The position numbers and the translations under genes are program-made. From the NCBI GenBank assembly GCA_040902895.1, contig JBBDWL010000062.1:1-64000 (forward strand): a stretch of DNA of 64,000 bases. Reading direction: 5' to 3'. This document shows positions 54,726 to 63,395 of this stretch, piece after piece (position 1 is the first letter of the stretch; each line of letters opens with the position of its first letter). The notes beneath the pieces are model-generated. The model was not told the origin of the DNA, ran no database searches, and saw nothing but the letters and a program-made list of their open reading frames with translations. This DNA is from JALYRV01 sp040902895. GTDB taxonomy: Bacteria > Acidobacteriota > Vicinamibacteria > Vicinamibacterales > SCN-69-37.

Positions 54726-55877
54726 ATGACCGTCCCGGCGGCCCCTTATACCCCGCGCAATCCGTTCCCTGCGCGGCACATCTCCAACACACGGTTGAGC
54801 GGCGAAGGATCGTCGAAAGACACGCGCCATCACGTCGTCTCGCTTGCGGAATCCGGCATGACGTACCTGCCAGGCGATGCGCTGGGCGTACATCCGCTCA
54901 ACGATCCGGCGCTGGTGGATCTGATTCTCACTCGCCTCGGCGCAACGGGAGAAGAACCTGTCCCGGATCGCCACGGCCAGCCATGCGCCTTTCGCGCTGC
55001 CCTGCTCCGCGACTACGACATCACCTCGCCGAGCCGGCGCCTGCTCGAAGCATGCGCCGAGCGCGGCGCGTCTGCATTCTCGTCGATGCTCGAAAAGGGG
55101 CACGAAGAGGAGCTGAAGGCCTACTTCCACGCGCACGACGCTGCGCATGACGTGCTCGACGTGCTCGACGATGCGCCGGTCTGTGCGTTCACGGCGGAAG
55201 CGTTCATCGGTGCGCTGCGAAAGATTCAGCCGCGCCTCTATTCGATCGCGTCGAGTCCAAAGAAACATCCGGACGCGGCGCATCTCACCGTTGTCGCCGT
55301 CAGCTACACGGTGCGCGGGCGAGAGCGCCGCGGCATCTGCTCGACCTTCATCAACGATCGATGGCCGGTCGGCGAAACGGCGGGCGTGTATACGCAGAAT
55401 CAGCAGAAGCATTTCGGGATGCCGGCGGATCCAGCAACGCCGATGATCATGGTCGGGCCGGGCACGGGCGTCGCGCCCTTTCGTGCTTTCGTCGAAGAAC
55501 GCGAGATGCTCGGCGCGCCTGGCCGAAACTGGCTCTTCTTCGGCGAACAACGCAGGGTCACCGAGTTTTTCTACGAAACGGAATTCACGAAGTGGTGCAG
55601 CGACGGGCTGCTGCGGCTCGACACGGCGTTCTCGCGCGATCAGGCCGAAAAGATCTATGTGCAGCACCGCATGCGCGAGCACGCCCGCGACGTCTACGGC
55701 TGGCTCGAGGAAGGCGCGGAGTTCTTCGTCTGCGGCGACAAGGAACGGATGGCGTCGGACGTCGACGCCGCGCTGCACGAGATCATCGCCCGCGAAGGAG
55801 GCCGCACCGCCGATCAGGCGAAGGGATACGTCGACGCGCTGCGCAAGACGAAGCGCTACAAGCGGGATGTGTACTGA
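54726..55877 (+). CDS. CysJ-like FAD/NADPH reductase without flavodoxin domain
   Basis: The 383-residue protein matches the FAD and NADPH half of sulfite reductase flavoprotein/cytochrome P450 reductase. It has the FAD motif PRLYSIASSPK, the flavin loop RGICSTFIND, the NADPH pyrophosphate motif MVGPGTGVAPFRAFVEER, LFFGEQRR, the FVCGDKERMASDVD end and the terminal RYKRDVY. The FMN-binding flavodoxin domain of CysJ (about 200 residues) is absent, so electrons must pass to a separate flavodoxin, ferredoxin or reductase partner that is not in the window. The gene lies 18 bases after moaA. TATTCT (54710-54715) ten bases before the ATG may be a local promoter. Confidence 0.9.
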   Translation: MTVPAAPYTPRNPFPARHISNTRLSGEGSSKDTRHHVVSLAESGMTYLPGDALGVHPLNDPALVDLILTRLGATGEEPVPDRHGQPCAFRAALLRDYDITSPSRRLLEACAERGASAFSSMLEKGHEEELKAYFHAHDAAHDVLDVLDDAPVCAFTAEAFIGALRKIQPRLYSIASSPKKHPDAAHLTVVAVSYTVRGRERRGICSTFINDRWPVGETAGVYTQNQQKHFGMPADPATPMIMVGPGTGVAPFRAFVEEREMLGAPGRNWLFFGEQRRVTEFFYETEFTKWCSDGLLRLDTAFSRDQAEKIYVQHRMREHARDVYGWLEEGAEFFVCGDKERMASDVDAALHEIIAREGGRTADQAKGYVDALRKTKRYKRDVY

Positions 55878-55914
55878 GCCGCTTTATTCCTGCGCGAGCC
55901 AATAGTGTCTTCCG

Positions 55915-56328
55915 TCATCGCTTCCGTGGCGCGACGAAATCAATCACCTGGCGATCGTTCCGTCGATACACGCTGAAGTCCGTGCGGTCTACGGTCAGCA
56001 CCTTGCATTGGCGGTGCAGCTCGCTCATGACAACGATCGCGGCGTCCGCCAGATCCATCTGCCGATACCGCGCCATGAGCGTGCGGATGCGTGACCAATG
56101 CGTCGCCACGTCGAAATCCAGGCGAAGTGCGTTGCGATCGAGCAGTTGGAACAGCGGGTCGACATCCAGATCGTCTTCGCGCAGGAAGTACAGAGCCTCA
56201 GTGAGGACCGGCTCGCACGTGAGCAGTGGCGGGCTCACCTGTTTCATGAGGGCCACAGCCCAGGCGTGATACGGATCGTGGCGATTGAGGTAGGCCACGA
56301 GGGGGCCGGTGTCGCAGATCGTGATCAC
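55915..56328 (-). CDS. vapC: VapC-like PIN-domain toxin
   Basis: The 137-residue protein has the PIN acidic set: Asp6 in ITICDTGPLVAYLN, Glu in CEPVLTEALYFL, Asp in DLADAAIVVMSE and Asp in KVLTVDRTDFSVYR. VapC toxins cleave tRNA or rRNA when freed from their antitoxin. The GTG start overlaps the stop of the upstream antitoxin gene by 4 bases (GTGA). The pair is inserted between the CysJ-like reductase and the broken lipoprotein gene. Confidence 0.9.
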   Translation of the reverse strand: MITICDTGPLVAYLNRHDPYHAWAVALMKQVSPPLLTCEPVLTEALYFLREDDLDVDPLFQLLDRNALRLDFDVATHWSRIRTLMARYRQMDLADAAIVVMSELHRQCKVLTVDRTDFSVYRRNDRQVIDFVAPRKR

Positions 56329-56549
56329 GAGCGACGAAATCTGCGCCGTCTGTTGGTCGCCGGTCTCCGGCGGCCAGCGAGACTGCCCGCCAGGTCATCT
56401 GTCATCGCATAGACCGATGGGGCATTACGATCCGGGACCTCTTCAACGCGGTCGCGAACAAGAGCCGCAACGCTCCGTCCGGCCTCTCGAGCCTGCTGCC
56501 GGAGTCGTCTCAGTGTGGTTTCGGGGAGCTTGATTGTGATGCCCTTCAT
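56325..56549 (-). CDS. Ribbon-helix-helix antitoxin of the VapC pair
   Basis: The 74-residue protein starts MKGITIKLPETTLRRLRQQA, a ribbon-helix-helix DNA-binding fold. A helix continues through GRSVAALVRDRVEEV, and a basic, probably disordered toxin-binding tail ends RRRRFRRS. A GTG three codons earlier is an alternative start. RHH antitoxins normally repress their own operon. The gene overlaps vapC by 4 bases. Confidence 0.85.
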   Translation of the reverse strand: MKGITIKLPETTLRRLRQQAREAGRSVAALVRDRVEEVPDRNAPSVYAMTDDLAGSLAGRRRPATNRRRRFRRS

Positions 56550-56637
56550 CGTAATCACAGGGTAACTCGATTGTGACAGGATGGCAACCGCCGCCAGCGG
56601 GCAGTAGGCGTCGATCTGGCCGCACGCTCTCGGCTCC

Positions 56638-57835
56638 GCGTGCCGTTGAAGTCCGCGTTCGGCGTATAGGTGAACGACCCGTTCGCGTTGAGCGTCAGCG
56701 TGCCGTTGGCCGGATCGGTCACCTTCACGGCCGTCAGGGTGTCGCCATCAGCGTCCGTGTCGTTGCTGAGCACGGCTGGTGCCCCCACGTTCAGCGCCGT
56801 GTCCTCGTCGGTCGAGTAGCTGTCGTTGTCGGCCGGCCACCGGCGCGTCGTTGGCGTCGGTGACCGTGAACGTCTGGCCGCCGCTCGTCCCGCCGGCCGT
56901 CGTCACCGTCACCGTGCGATCGCCCGCCGCCGCGTCTGACGCGATCGCGAACGTCGCCGTGATCGAGGTCGCGCTCCCGACCGCGACGTTGCTCACCGTG
57001 ACGCCCGATCCGCTCACGGCCAGACTGGCCCCATCCCAGAAGCTCGCGCCCGTGAGCGTGGCCGCCACGTTCGTGCCCTGCACGCCACTCGCCGGACCGA
57101 CCGACGTCAGCCCAGGCACGGCCGGCAACAGACGAATCAGCAGCGTGAAACTCGCCGCCGCCGGCTGCGCGACCCCGCGGCCATTCTCGGCGACGGCCGC
57201 CGTCACGAATGTCGCTGTCAGGCGAACGTCCTTGCTCTCGGCGACCGGCGCCGTGTCGATCTCGAACGTCGCCTCGCGCGCGCCTGCCGGAATCGTGACG
57301 GTCGCCGGCACCGTGATCGAGGCGTCATCGCTGGCCAGCCGCACGGTCGCCCCGCCGGCGGGGGCCGGCGAGGTCAGCGCAACCGTCCCGCGATCGTTCT
57401 CGCCGCCAATCAGATCGTCATGCGCCGAGGTGAACGACGCGAGCGGGCCGCCAGGCGCGGGAGCCGAGACGCGGAGGGTGGCCGTGCGCGACACGCCGCC
57501 GGCGCTCGCGGTAATCGTTGCGTCGACATCGGCCGCCACCGTCACGGTCATCACGGTGAAGCTCGCACTGGTCGCCCCGGCCGCAATCGTGATGGAGGCA
57601 GGCAGGCTCGCCGCGGGATCGCTGCTCGACAGCGTGACCGCAAATCCGGCCGCGGGCGCAGCGGCACGCAGCGTGATCGTGCGGTCACGTTCGTGCCACC
57701 CGTAACGGTAGTCGAGCTCAGCGTGAGCGACGCAAGGGTGGCGGCGGCCGGAACAGAAGGTCTCCCAGGCGCCGTCGGAGATGAGGGTCCGTCATCGCCG
57801 CAGGCGAGGGCGAGCATCGGGCCAGCCCCCAACAC
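56638..57835 (-). pseudogene. Broken lipoprotein-like gene with Ig-like, IPT and cadherin-like domains
   Basis: The reading starts with a lipoprotein-like MLALACGDDG and a Thr/Ser-rich stretch. The frame then shifts at about 57683 (after TGGTNV). The second frame reads Ig-like strands (AADVDATITASAGGVSRTATL) and IPT/TIG-like sequence (SVGPASGVQGTNVAATLTGASF) to about 56834. There a duplicated GGCC (56831-56838) shifts the frame again. The third frame carries cadherin-like VLSNDTDADGDTLTAVKV and NGSFTYTPNADFNG, then ends abruptly next to the antitoxin gene. Two shifts plus 3' loss indicate a pseudogene; assembly error is the other explanation. The intact form would be a secreted surface lipoprotein. 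Confidence 0.75.
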
Positions 57836-57940
57836 GCCACAGAGTGTGCGCCGAGCCCGATCTAGTCATGAAGGGATGGCGGAGCATACACTCGCGACGT
57901 AACAGCGCAGGGCGTTCATTGGAACCGGCTGGCGCCCAGC

Positions 57941-59143
57941 TCAACCTATAATCGCCCCCAGCACCTTCGAGAAGAACGGATCCAGGCCGCCCCGGAGCCA
58001 GCGGACGACGACGACCAGATCGTTGTCCCAGTCGACATAGATGATGTTCTGGCCGTTGCCGCGGAAGGTGACAGAGGTGGCGGGGGCGCTGGGGATCGGC
58101 TTGCGAGCGGTGTTGAGGAACCAGTTCATGTAGCCGTACGTCGCGTTGGCCTTGCCGGGCGTGCGGGCCATGGCGATCCATGTGCGCGAAATGAGTTGAT
58201 CCTTGTTCCAGCGCCCTTCACGCAGGAACAGATAGCCGAAGCGCGCCATGTCGTGCGCGCTGACGAACATGCCGCCGCCCCAATGGCCGCCGCCGGTTGA
58301 GGCCTGCACCTTGAGACCGTCTACATCCACCCAGGAGTTGTGGTACCCCTCCCACCGCCACGTACTCGAGGCGCCGATCGGATTCATGATCGACTCGCGC
58401 AGCACTTCGGGCAGCGGCTTTCTGAACACGTGCAGCGTCGCCAGCGCGAGCACGTTCACACGCACGTCGTTGTATTTGTAGCGCTCGCCGGGCGCGGAGA
58501 GCCGGCGGTTCGGATAATCCGCCGGCGTCTGGCCCTCGGGGCGATCGGCCCAGTCAGGCTTGCCGTACAACGTGCCCTGCCAGTCGCTGGTCTGGCGCAG
58601 CAGGTGATCCCAGGTGATGGGCGCGTTCTTCTCCGACGTGAACAAATCGACGGTCGCCGGCATGTACGGCGCGACGCGATCGTCAACGCTGCGTATCAGC
58701 CCGCGGTCATGCGCGAGGCCTACGACGGTTGAGAGAAAGGTTTTGGTGACGCTGAAGGTCATGTCGGGGCGCAGCGTGTCGCCCCATTCCGCCGCAATAT
58801 AGCCGCGGCGGATGACGAGCCCGCTCGAACCGCCGCGGACGGCCGCCGGGCCGATCAGCTCGTTGTACGGCGCCTCGCGGCGAAAGGTCTGCAGGATGTC
58901 TTTCGAGAGGTCCTTGTCGTTTGGATTCTCGTTGGCCTTCGCGTACGCGACGGCCTCATCGAGTTTCGCCTTGTCGAACCCGAGTGCAGTCGCATCACGA
59001 GCGGCCCATGCGCCGCGAGGCGGATAGTAAATGCTGCCGGTCTGGGGCGGCGACGCCGCGAACAGCGCCGCGGCTGCGATCCAGACGGCCACGACGCCGG
59101 CAGTAAGCCATGAACGGTACGACGCGCGTGAGCTGGATGCCAT
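57941..59143 (-). CDS. Beta-lactamase-fold serine hydrolase (class C-like)
   Basis: The 400-residue protein has an N-terminal signal/anchor (residues 11-30) and a beta-lactamase/6-aminohexanoate-dimer-hydrolase-like domain. The catalytic SxxK is in TFSVTKTFLS. A Tyr-Asn element is in RYKYNDVRVNVLALA, and the third strand motif is GGGHWGGGMFVSAHDMARFG. Such proteins are usually esterases, peptidases or amide hydrolases rather than antibiotic beta-lactamases. I chose the ATG at 59143, because TATACT lies exactly 7 bases upstream; an earlier in-frame start would lie in that promoter. The substrate is unknown. Confidence 0.9.
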   Translation of the reverse strand: MASSSRASYRSWLTAGVVAVWIAAAALFAASPPQTGSIYYPPRGAWAARDATALGFDKAKLDEAVAYAKANENPNDKDLSKDILQTFRREAPYNELIGPAAVRGGSSGLVIRRGYIAAEWGDTLRPDMTFSVTKTFLSTVVGLAHDRGLIRSVDDRVAPYMPATVDLFTSEKNAPITWDHLLRQTSDWQGTLYGKPDWADRPEGQTPADYPNRRLSAPGERYKYNDVRVNVLALATLHVFRKPLPEVLRESIMNPIGASSTWRWEGYHNSWVDVDGLKVQASTGGGHWGGGMFVSAHDMARFGYLFLREGRWNKDQLISRTWIAMARTPGKANATYGYMNWFLNTARKPIPSAPATSVTFRGNGQNIIYVDWDNDLVVVVRWLRGGLDPFFSKVLGAIIG

Positions 59144-59150
59144 CGCGCAG

Positions 59151-59156
59151 AGTATA
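59151..59156 (-). promoter_or_regulatory. -10 box TATACT, 7 bases before the hydrolase ATG
   Basis: TATACT (59156-59151) is followed by CTGCGCG and the ATG at 59143, the same spacing and hexamer as at 46-59. There is no ribosome site between. The -35 is poor (GTGAAA at 17 bases). Confidence 0.5.
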
Positions 59157-59162
59157 GGCGCG

Positions 59163-60059
59163 TCAGGCGCCTTTTTCACGACGGAGCCGCTCCAGCCTGG
59201 CCGCCGGGCGTGTCAGCGAGCGTCCGTTTTTCTTCACGTTGAGATCCGCCCACAGATCGCCGACAGCCTCGACGCGCGCCAGCATGGTGCGCAGCGTGAA
59301 TGCACGCGGCGCGGCCTTCCCGCTTTCGACTTCCTTCCACGTACAGGGCGCCGAGATGGGAGCGCCGGACTTTGGACCCACCGCGTACACCGCCGCGAAG
59401 CTGGCGCTGTAACCGTTGCGGCCGGTGTCCACCAGAATGCGCCGCCCGCGATCCTTCTTGTGAAACGCCTGCGTAAGGCGATCAGGATGACGTGAGACGA
59501 GCAGTGCGCCCACGCGATGGGCGAAGCCGGCCACCGCACCGATGTGGGTCTTGCGATCGAGAGGGATCGCGATGTGATAGCCCTTCGATCCCGATGTCTT
59601 CACCCACGCCGGCAGACCCAGCTCGTCGAGCAGGTCGCGCAGCGCAAGCGCCGCGAAGCGCAGGGCCGCCGGATCGTCAACGGACGGATCGAGGTCGAAG
59701 ACGCAGATGTCGGGATGCTCCAGATCCGGCACGCGCGATCCCCACACGTGCGGCGTGATGCTGTTCTGATTCGCGAGCCACACGAGCGACCGCGCATCGG
59801 TCACGAGCGGATGATGCACCACACCATCCTTTTTGGGCACCTCGGCCCGCTTCAGCCACGACGGAAAGCCTTTCGAGACATCCTTCTGAAAAAACCCGGG
59901 CTTGCCTATGCCGCGATGAAACCGCTCCATCGTGACCGGCCGGTTGCGGACGTGCGGCAGCATCACCGGCGCGATCTGCTCGTAGTAGTCGGCGAGCTCG
60001 CCCTTCGTAATGCCGGCGTCGGGAAAGAGCACCTTCTCGGGATGCGAGATGGAAATCAT
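59163..60059 (-). CDS. LigD-type polymerase/primase domain protein
   Basis: The 298-residue protein is a stand-alone LigD PolDom (archaeo-eukaryotic primase fold) used in non-homologous end joining to fill or extend DNA ends with ribo- or deoxyribonucleotides. It starts ISHPEKVLFPDAGITKGELA and has MERFHRGIGKPGFFQKD, the metal-binding CVFDLDPS and the nucleotide-binding KTSGSKGYHIAIPL. The ATG shares one base with the ligase stop; a GTG one codon earlier is possible. In many bacteria this is one domain of a multi-domain LigD; here ligase and polymerase are separate genes and no nuclease domain is seen. Confidence 0.93.
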   Translation of the reverse strand: MISISHPEKVLFPDAGITKGELADYYEQIAPVMLPHVRNRPVTMERFHRGIGKPGFFQKDVSKGFPSWLKRAEVPKKDGVVHHPLVTDARSLVWLANQNSITPHVWGSRVPDLEHPDICVFDLDPSVDDPAALRFAALALRDLLDELGLPAWVKTSGSKGYHIAIPLDRKTHIGAVAGFAHRVGALLVSRHPDRLTQAFHKKDRGRRILVDTGRNGYSASFAAVYAVGPKSGAPISAPCTWKEVESGKAAPRAFTLRTMLARVEAVGDLWADLNVKKNGRSLTRPAARLERLRREKGA

Positions 60060-60943
60060 CACGTTTCGCGCACGACCTCGCGCGCCGGCTTATCGGTGCG
60101 CACGCCAATGAGCCGCGGATGCCGCAGCTTGCCGTGGCCGGTCCATTCCATGAACGACACCTGCACGACGATCTCCGGCCGCACCCAGTGCGCGCGAAGG
60201 CGCGGCAGCCCCACGGCTTTCGTGAATGGAGACGCCGGGATCTCGAGCGCGTTCAGTTGCGCGCGCAGGCGCAGCAGCAGTTTGGTGTCGAAGCCGGTGC
60301 CGACCTTGCCCGCGAACACCAAGTCGTCGCCGTTGCCGTCTTGTCGAGGCGCGAAGTGCCCAACCAGCAGCGCGCCGAGACCGACACGCGCACCCTGCGG
60401 ATCGGTGAAGCCTCCCACGACGAGCTCCTGGCTGGCTTCGCATTTCATCTTCAGCCAGTGGCGCGACCGGCGATGCTCGTATATTGACCCGCGGCGCTTC
60501 GCAATGACGCCTTCCCAGCCTTCGCGGCACGCGCGCTCCCACGGCTTGTCGCCCTTGATCTCGGCGACACGGCCGAGCGGAGCGGTCAAAGGCAGCGCAC
60601 GCAGCAGCGCGCGGCGTTCTTCGAGCGGCAGCTGGGTCACGTCGCGGCCATCAATCCAGAGAATGTCGAAGACGTGATAGCCGACGCGGCGGGTGCTGTC
60701 CCACGCGGCTTCGCCATCGAGAATGACGTCGCCGACGGGAAGGCCGGCGATGGCGTTCGCCACTGACGGATACGACTGCGGCAGGCGGTTGCGCGAGAGC
60801 AGGCGGACGTCGGCCCCCTGCTTGAATGCGAGCAGCCGGATGCCATCGAGCTTTCGCTCGAAGAGCCACTCCGCTCCCGCGAAACGCTCCTGCGTGAGCG
60901 TTGCCGCCATTGGCACGAGCCATTCCGGGAACGAAGAGGCCAT
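60059..60943 (-). CDS. ATP-dependent DNA ligase (LigD ligase type)
   Basis: The 294-residue ligase has the nucleotidyl-transfer motif I FERKLDGIRLLAF with its catalytic Lys. Motif III is in YHVFDILWIDGRDV, motif IV EGVIAKRRGSIYE and motif V WLKMKCEASQELVVGGF. A C-terminal OB-fold (RPEIVVQVSFMEWTGHGKLRHP) completes it. The ATG lies 6 bases after a GATAAT box in the 20-base divergent space shared with asd. It is followed immediately by the polymerase gene. No ku gene is present in the window, although NHEJ requires it. Confidence 0.93.
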   Translation of the reverse strand: MASSFPEWLVPMAATLTQERFAGAEWLFERKLDGIRLLAFKQGADVRLLSRNRLPQSYPSVANAIAGLPVGDVILDGEAAWDSTRRVGYHVFDILWIDGRDVTQLPLEERRALLRALPLTAPLGRVAEIKGDKPWERACREGWEGVIAKRRGSIYEHRRSRHWLKMKCEASQELVVGGFTDPQGARVGLGALLVGHFAPRQDGNGDDLVFAGKVGTGFDTKLLLRLRAQLNALEIPASPFTKAVGLPRLRAHWVRPEIVVQVSFMEWTGHGKLRHPRLIGVRTDKPAREVVRET

Positions 60944-60948
60944 GCCCC

Positions 60949-60957
60949 GATTATCAT
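60949..60957. promoter_or_regulatory. Overlapping divergent -10 boxes between DNA ligase and asd
   Basis: Only 20 bases separate the two divergent starts. On the reverse strand GATAAT (60955-60950) lies 6 bases before the ligase ATG. On the forward strand TATCAT (60952-60957) lies 6 bases before the asd GTG. The boxes overlap, so the two promoters should compete. Neither gene has space for a leader. Confidence 0.45.
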
Positions 60958-60963
60958 GGAGAT

Positions 60964-62013
60964 GTGGATACCGCGATCGACGTCGGCGTGCTCGGCGCTA
61001 CCGGCATGGTCGGCCAGCAGTTCGTGCGCCTGCTCGACGGCCACCCCTGGTTTCGACCCGTGTGGTTCGCCGCGAGCGGCCGTTCCGAGGGGCGCGTCTA
61101 TTCAGAGGCCGCGTCATGGCGGCTCGATTCGCCGCTGCCAGAGACCGCCGCCGCGCGGCGCGTCGACGCATGCGTTCCCGGCCGCGGCCCTCGGCTTGTA
61201 TTTTCCGCGCTTGACGCCACCGCCGCCGACGACATCGAACCCGCTTTCGCCGCCGCGGGTCACATCGTGATCAGCAACGCCCGCAGCTTCCGCATGGCAG
61301 AAGACGTGCCGCTGCTCATCCCCGAGGTCAACTCGGATCATCTGTCGCTCATCGACGCCCAGCGCCGCACCCGCGGCTGGCGCGGCGCCATCGTCACGAA
61401 CCCGAACTGCTCCACGGTCGTGCTTGCGATGGCCCTCGCGCCACTGCGGCAGTTCGGCATCACGTCGGTCGTCACGACGACGCTGCAGGCAGTGTCGGGT
61501 GCAGGCTATCCAGGCGTCGCGTCGCTCGACATCGTCGGCAACGTGATTCCCGGCATCGCCGGCGAAGAAGAAAAGATCGAATCGGAAACGCAGAAAATTC
61601 TCGGCAGTCTGCAGGACGGTCGTATCGTTGCCCACGCCATGGTTGTCAGCGCGCACACGACACGCGTGCCGGTTGTCGATGGGCACACGATCACGGTATC
61701 GCTCGCATTCGACGGCGCGCGCGAACCCGAGGATATCGTTGCTGCGATGGAGGGCTGGCGTGGACGCCCGCAGGCGCTCGGCCTGCCGAGCGCTCCGGCG
61801 CGTCCGATCGAGTGCTTTCGCGAGGGGCTTCGTCCGCAGCCGCGTCTCGACGCCGGCCGCGGCAAGGGCATGACGGTGTCAGTCGGCCGCGTACGGCCCT
61901 GCCCGCTGCTGGGCATCAAGTTCGTTGCGATGGGCCACAACACCGTGCGCGGCGCGGCGGGGGCCGCTCTGCTCAACGCGGAATTGATGGCGGCCGACGG
62001 ATGGCTGGACTGA
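60964..62013 (+). CDS. asd: Aspartate-semialdehyde dehydrogenase
   Basis: The 349-residue enzyme reduces aspartyl phosphate to aspartate semialdehyde with NADPH, the branch point to lysine, threonine and methionine. It has the nucleotide motif VGVLGATGMVGQQFVRLL, the catalytic Cys in IVTNPNCSTVVLAMAL, the EEEKIESETQKIL segment and the His of VSAHTTRVPVVDGHTI. The GTG at 60964 is chosen as start because the upstream in-frame residues are antisense to the ligase. The stop shares one base with the lysC ATG. Confidence 0.95.
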   Translation: MDTAIDVGVLGATGMVGQQFVRLLDGHPWFRPVWFAASGRSEGRVYSEAASWRLDSPLPETAAARRVDACVPGRGPRLVFSALDATAADDIEPAFAAAGHIVISNARSFRMAEDVPLLIPEVNSDHLSLIDAQRRTRGWRGAIVTNPNCSTVVLAMALAPLRQFGITSVVTTTLQAVSGAGYPGVASLDIVGNVIPGIAGEEEKIESETQKILGSLQDGRIVAHAMVVSAHTTRVPVVDGHTITVSLAFDGAREPEDIVAAMEGWRGRPQALGLPSAPARPIECFREGLRPQPRLDAGRGKGMTVSVGRVRPCPLLGIKFVAMGHNTVRGAAGAALLNAELMAADGWLD

Positions 62014-63395
62014 TGAAACCGATCATCATGAAGTTCGGCGGCACGTCGGTGGCCGACGCGGCGGCCATTCGCCAGGTCGTCCGCATCGTTGCGGACAATG
62101 CCGCAGCGGGCGCGCCTGTCGTAGTCGTCGTCTCGGCCATGGCGGGCGTGACGAACGATCTGTTCGCGTTGTGTGACCTGGCGCCGTCGGGTGATCTGGC
62201 CGCCGTGGAGCGCGCGCTCTCGGCCATCCAGCGCCGCCACCGGACGTCGATCGAGGACCTCGCTGCCGAAAAGCCCGACGCGTTCGAAGACGTGCGCGAC
62301 GCCATCGCCGACGAATGCGATCAGCTGCGGACGGTGTTGGGATCGCTTGGTGTGCTGCGCGAGGCCACGGCGCGCGCGGTGGCCCGCGTCGTATCAGCAG
62401 GCGAGCTGATGAGCAGCCGGATCGTCGCCGGCGCCCTGTTGGCCGCGGATCTTGACGCGCAATGGGTGGACGCGCGCGAAATCGTCATCACCGACGACGC
62501 ACATCCGGCGGCGCCCGTCATGGAGGCGATCCGCGAGCGGGCGCCGCGGCTGCTCCGGCCCGTGCACAAACGCGGCGCCATCGCCGTCGTCGGCGGCTAC
62601 ATCGGCGCCACGAGCGCGGGCATCGCGACGACGCTGGGCCGCGGGGGATCCGATTTCTCTGCCTCGTTGCTTGGCGCCGCGATCGATGCGTCCGAAATTC
62701 AGATCTGGACCGACGTCGACGGCATGCTGACCGCCGATCCGCGCATCGTCGAGGGCGCCCGGCCGGTGCGGCATCTGTCATTCAATGAGGCTGCGGAGCT
62801 CGCGTACTTCGGCGCCAAAGTGCTGCATCCGAGCACGATTCTTCCGGCGGTCGAACGCGACATTCCCGTGAGGATCCTCAACACGATGCATCCCGACAGC
62901 CCGGGCAGCGTCATTTCGGCGGGTCCTCGCGAGCGGCGCGAAACGCTGGCTGCCATCGCATGCAAGCGCAACATCACGGTCATCGACGTGACATCGAGCC
63001 GGATGCTGCAGGCGCACGGCTTTCTGCGCGGCGTCTTCGAGGTGTTCGATCGCCATCGCACATCGATCGACGTGGTGACGACGTCGGAGGTGAGCATCTC
63101 GATGAGCGTGGATGACGATCGCCGGCTCGAGGCCATCGAACAGGACCTGCGCGCATTCGGGGATGTGCATATCGACAGACGCATGGCGATCGTGAGCGCG
63201 GTCGGTGACGCGCTCCTGCGCGATTCGACGATCGCGGCTCGGGTGATTGGTGCGCTCGAAGGTATTCCGCTGCGGATGGTGTCGCAGGCCGCGTCGCGCC
63301 GCAACCTGACCGTTGTGCTCGATGAGGGCGCCGTCGGGCAGGCCATGACACGGCTCTACGAGGAATTCTTCACGACCGTGGAAGCGGCATCATGA
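62013..63395 (+). CDS. lysC: Aspartate kinase (lysine/threonine pathway)
   Basis: The 460-residue kinase phosphorylates aspartate with ATP. The start IIMKFGGTSVADAAAIRQVV is the conserved motif. It also has RGGSDFSASLLGAAIDASEIQIWTDVDG, the feature typical of aspartate kinases, and GAKVLHPSTILPA. Two C-terminal ACT domains (ITVIDVTSSRMLQAHGFLRGVFEVF and the last 70 residues) imply feedback control by lysine or threonine. It is the monofunctional type, without a homoserine dehydrogenase domain. The ATG shares one base with the asd stop, and the stop overlaps dapB by 4. Confidence 0.95.
   Translation: MKPIIMKFGGTSVADAAAIRQVVRIVADNAAAGAPVVVVVSAMAGVTNDLFALCDLAPSGDLAAVERALSAIQRRHRTSIEDLAAEKPDAFEDVRDAIADECDQLRTVLGSLGVLREATARAVARVVSAGELMSSRIVAGALLAADLDAQWVDAREIVITDDAHPAAPVMEAIRERAPRLLRPVHKRGAIAVVGGYIGATSAGIATTLGRGGSDFSASLLGAAIDASEIQIWTDVDGMLTADPRIVEGARPVRHLSFNEAAELAYFGAKVLHPSTILPAVERDIPVRILNTMHPDSPGSVISAGPRERRETLAAIACKRNITVIDVTSSRMLQAHGFLRGVFEVFDRHRTSIDVVTTSEVSISMSVDDDRRLEAIEQDLRAFGDVHIDRRMAIVSAVGDALLRDSTIAARVIGALEGIPLRMVSQAASRRNLTVVLDEGAVGQAMTRLYEEFFTTVEAAS

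Noticed and set aside
53241..55778. An 845-residue open frame on the - strand
   Set aside because: It is antisense to moaA and the CysJ-like gene; low-complexity Arg/Ala/His translation.
57941..59143. Antibiotic-resistance beta-lactamase
   Set aside because: The protein has the fold and SxxK, but its sequence pattern is that of the broad esterase/amide-hydrolase group.
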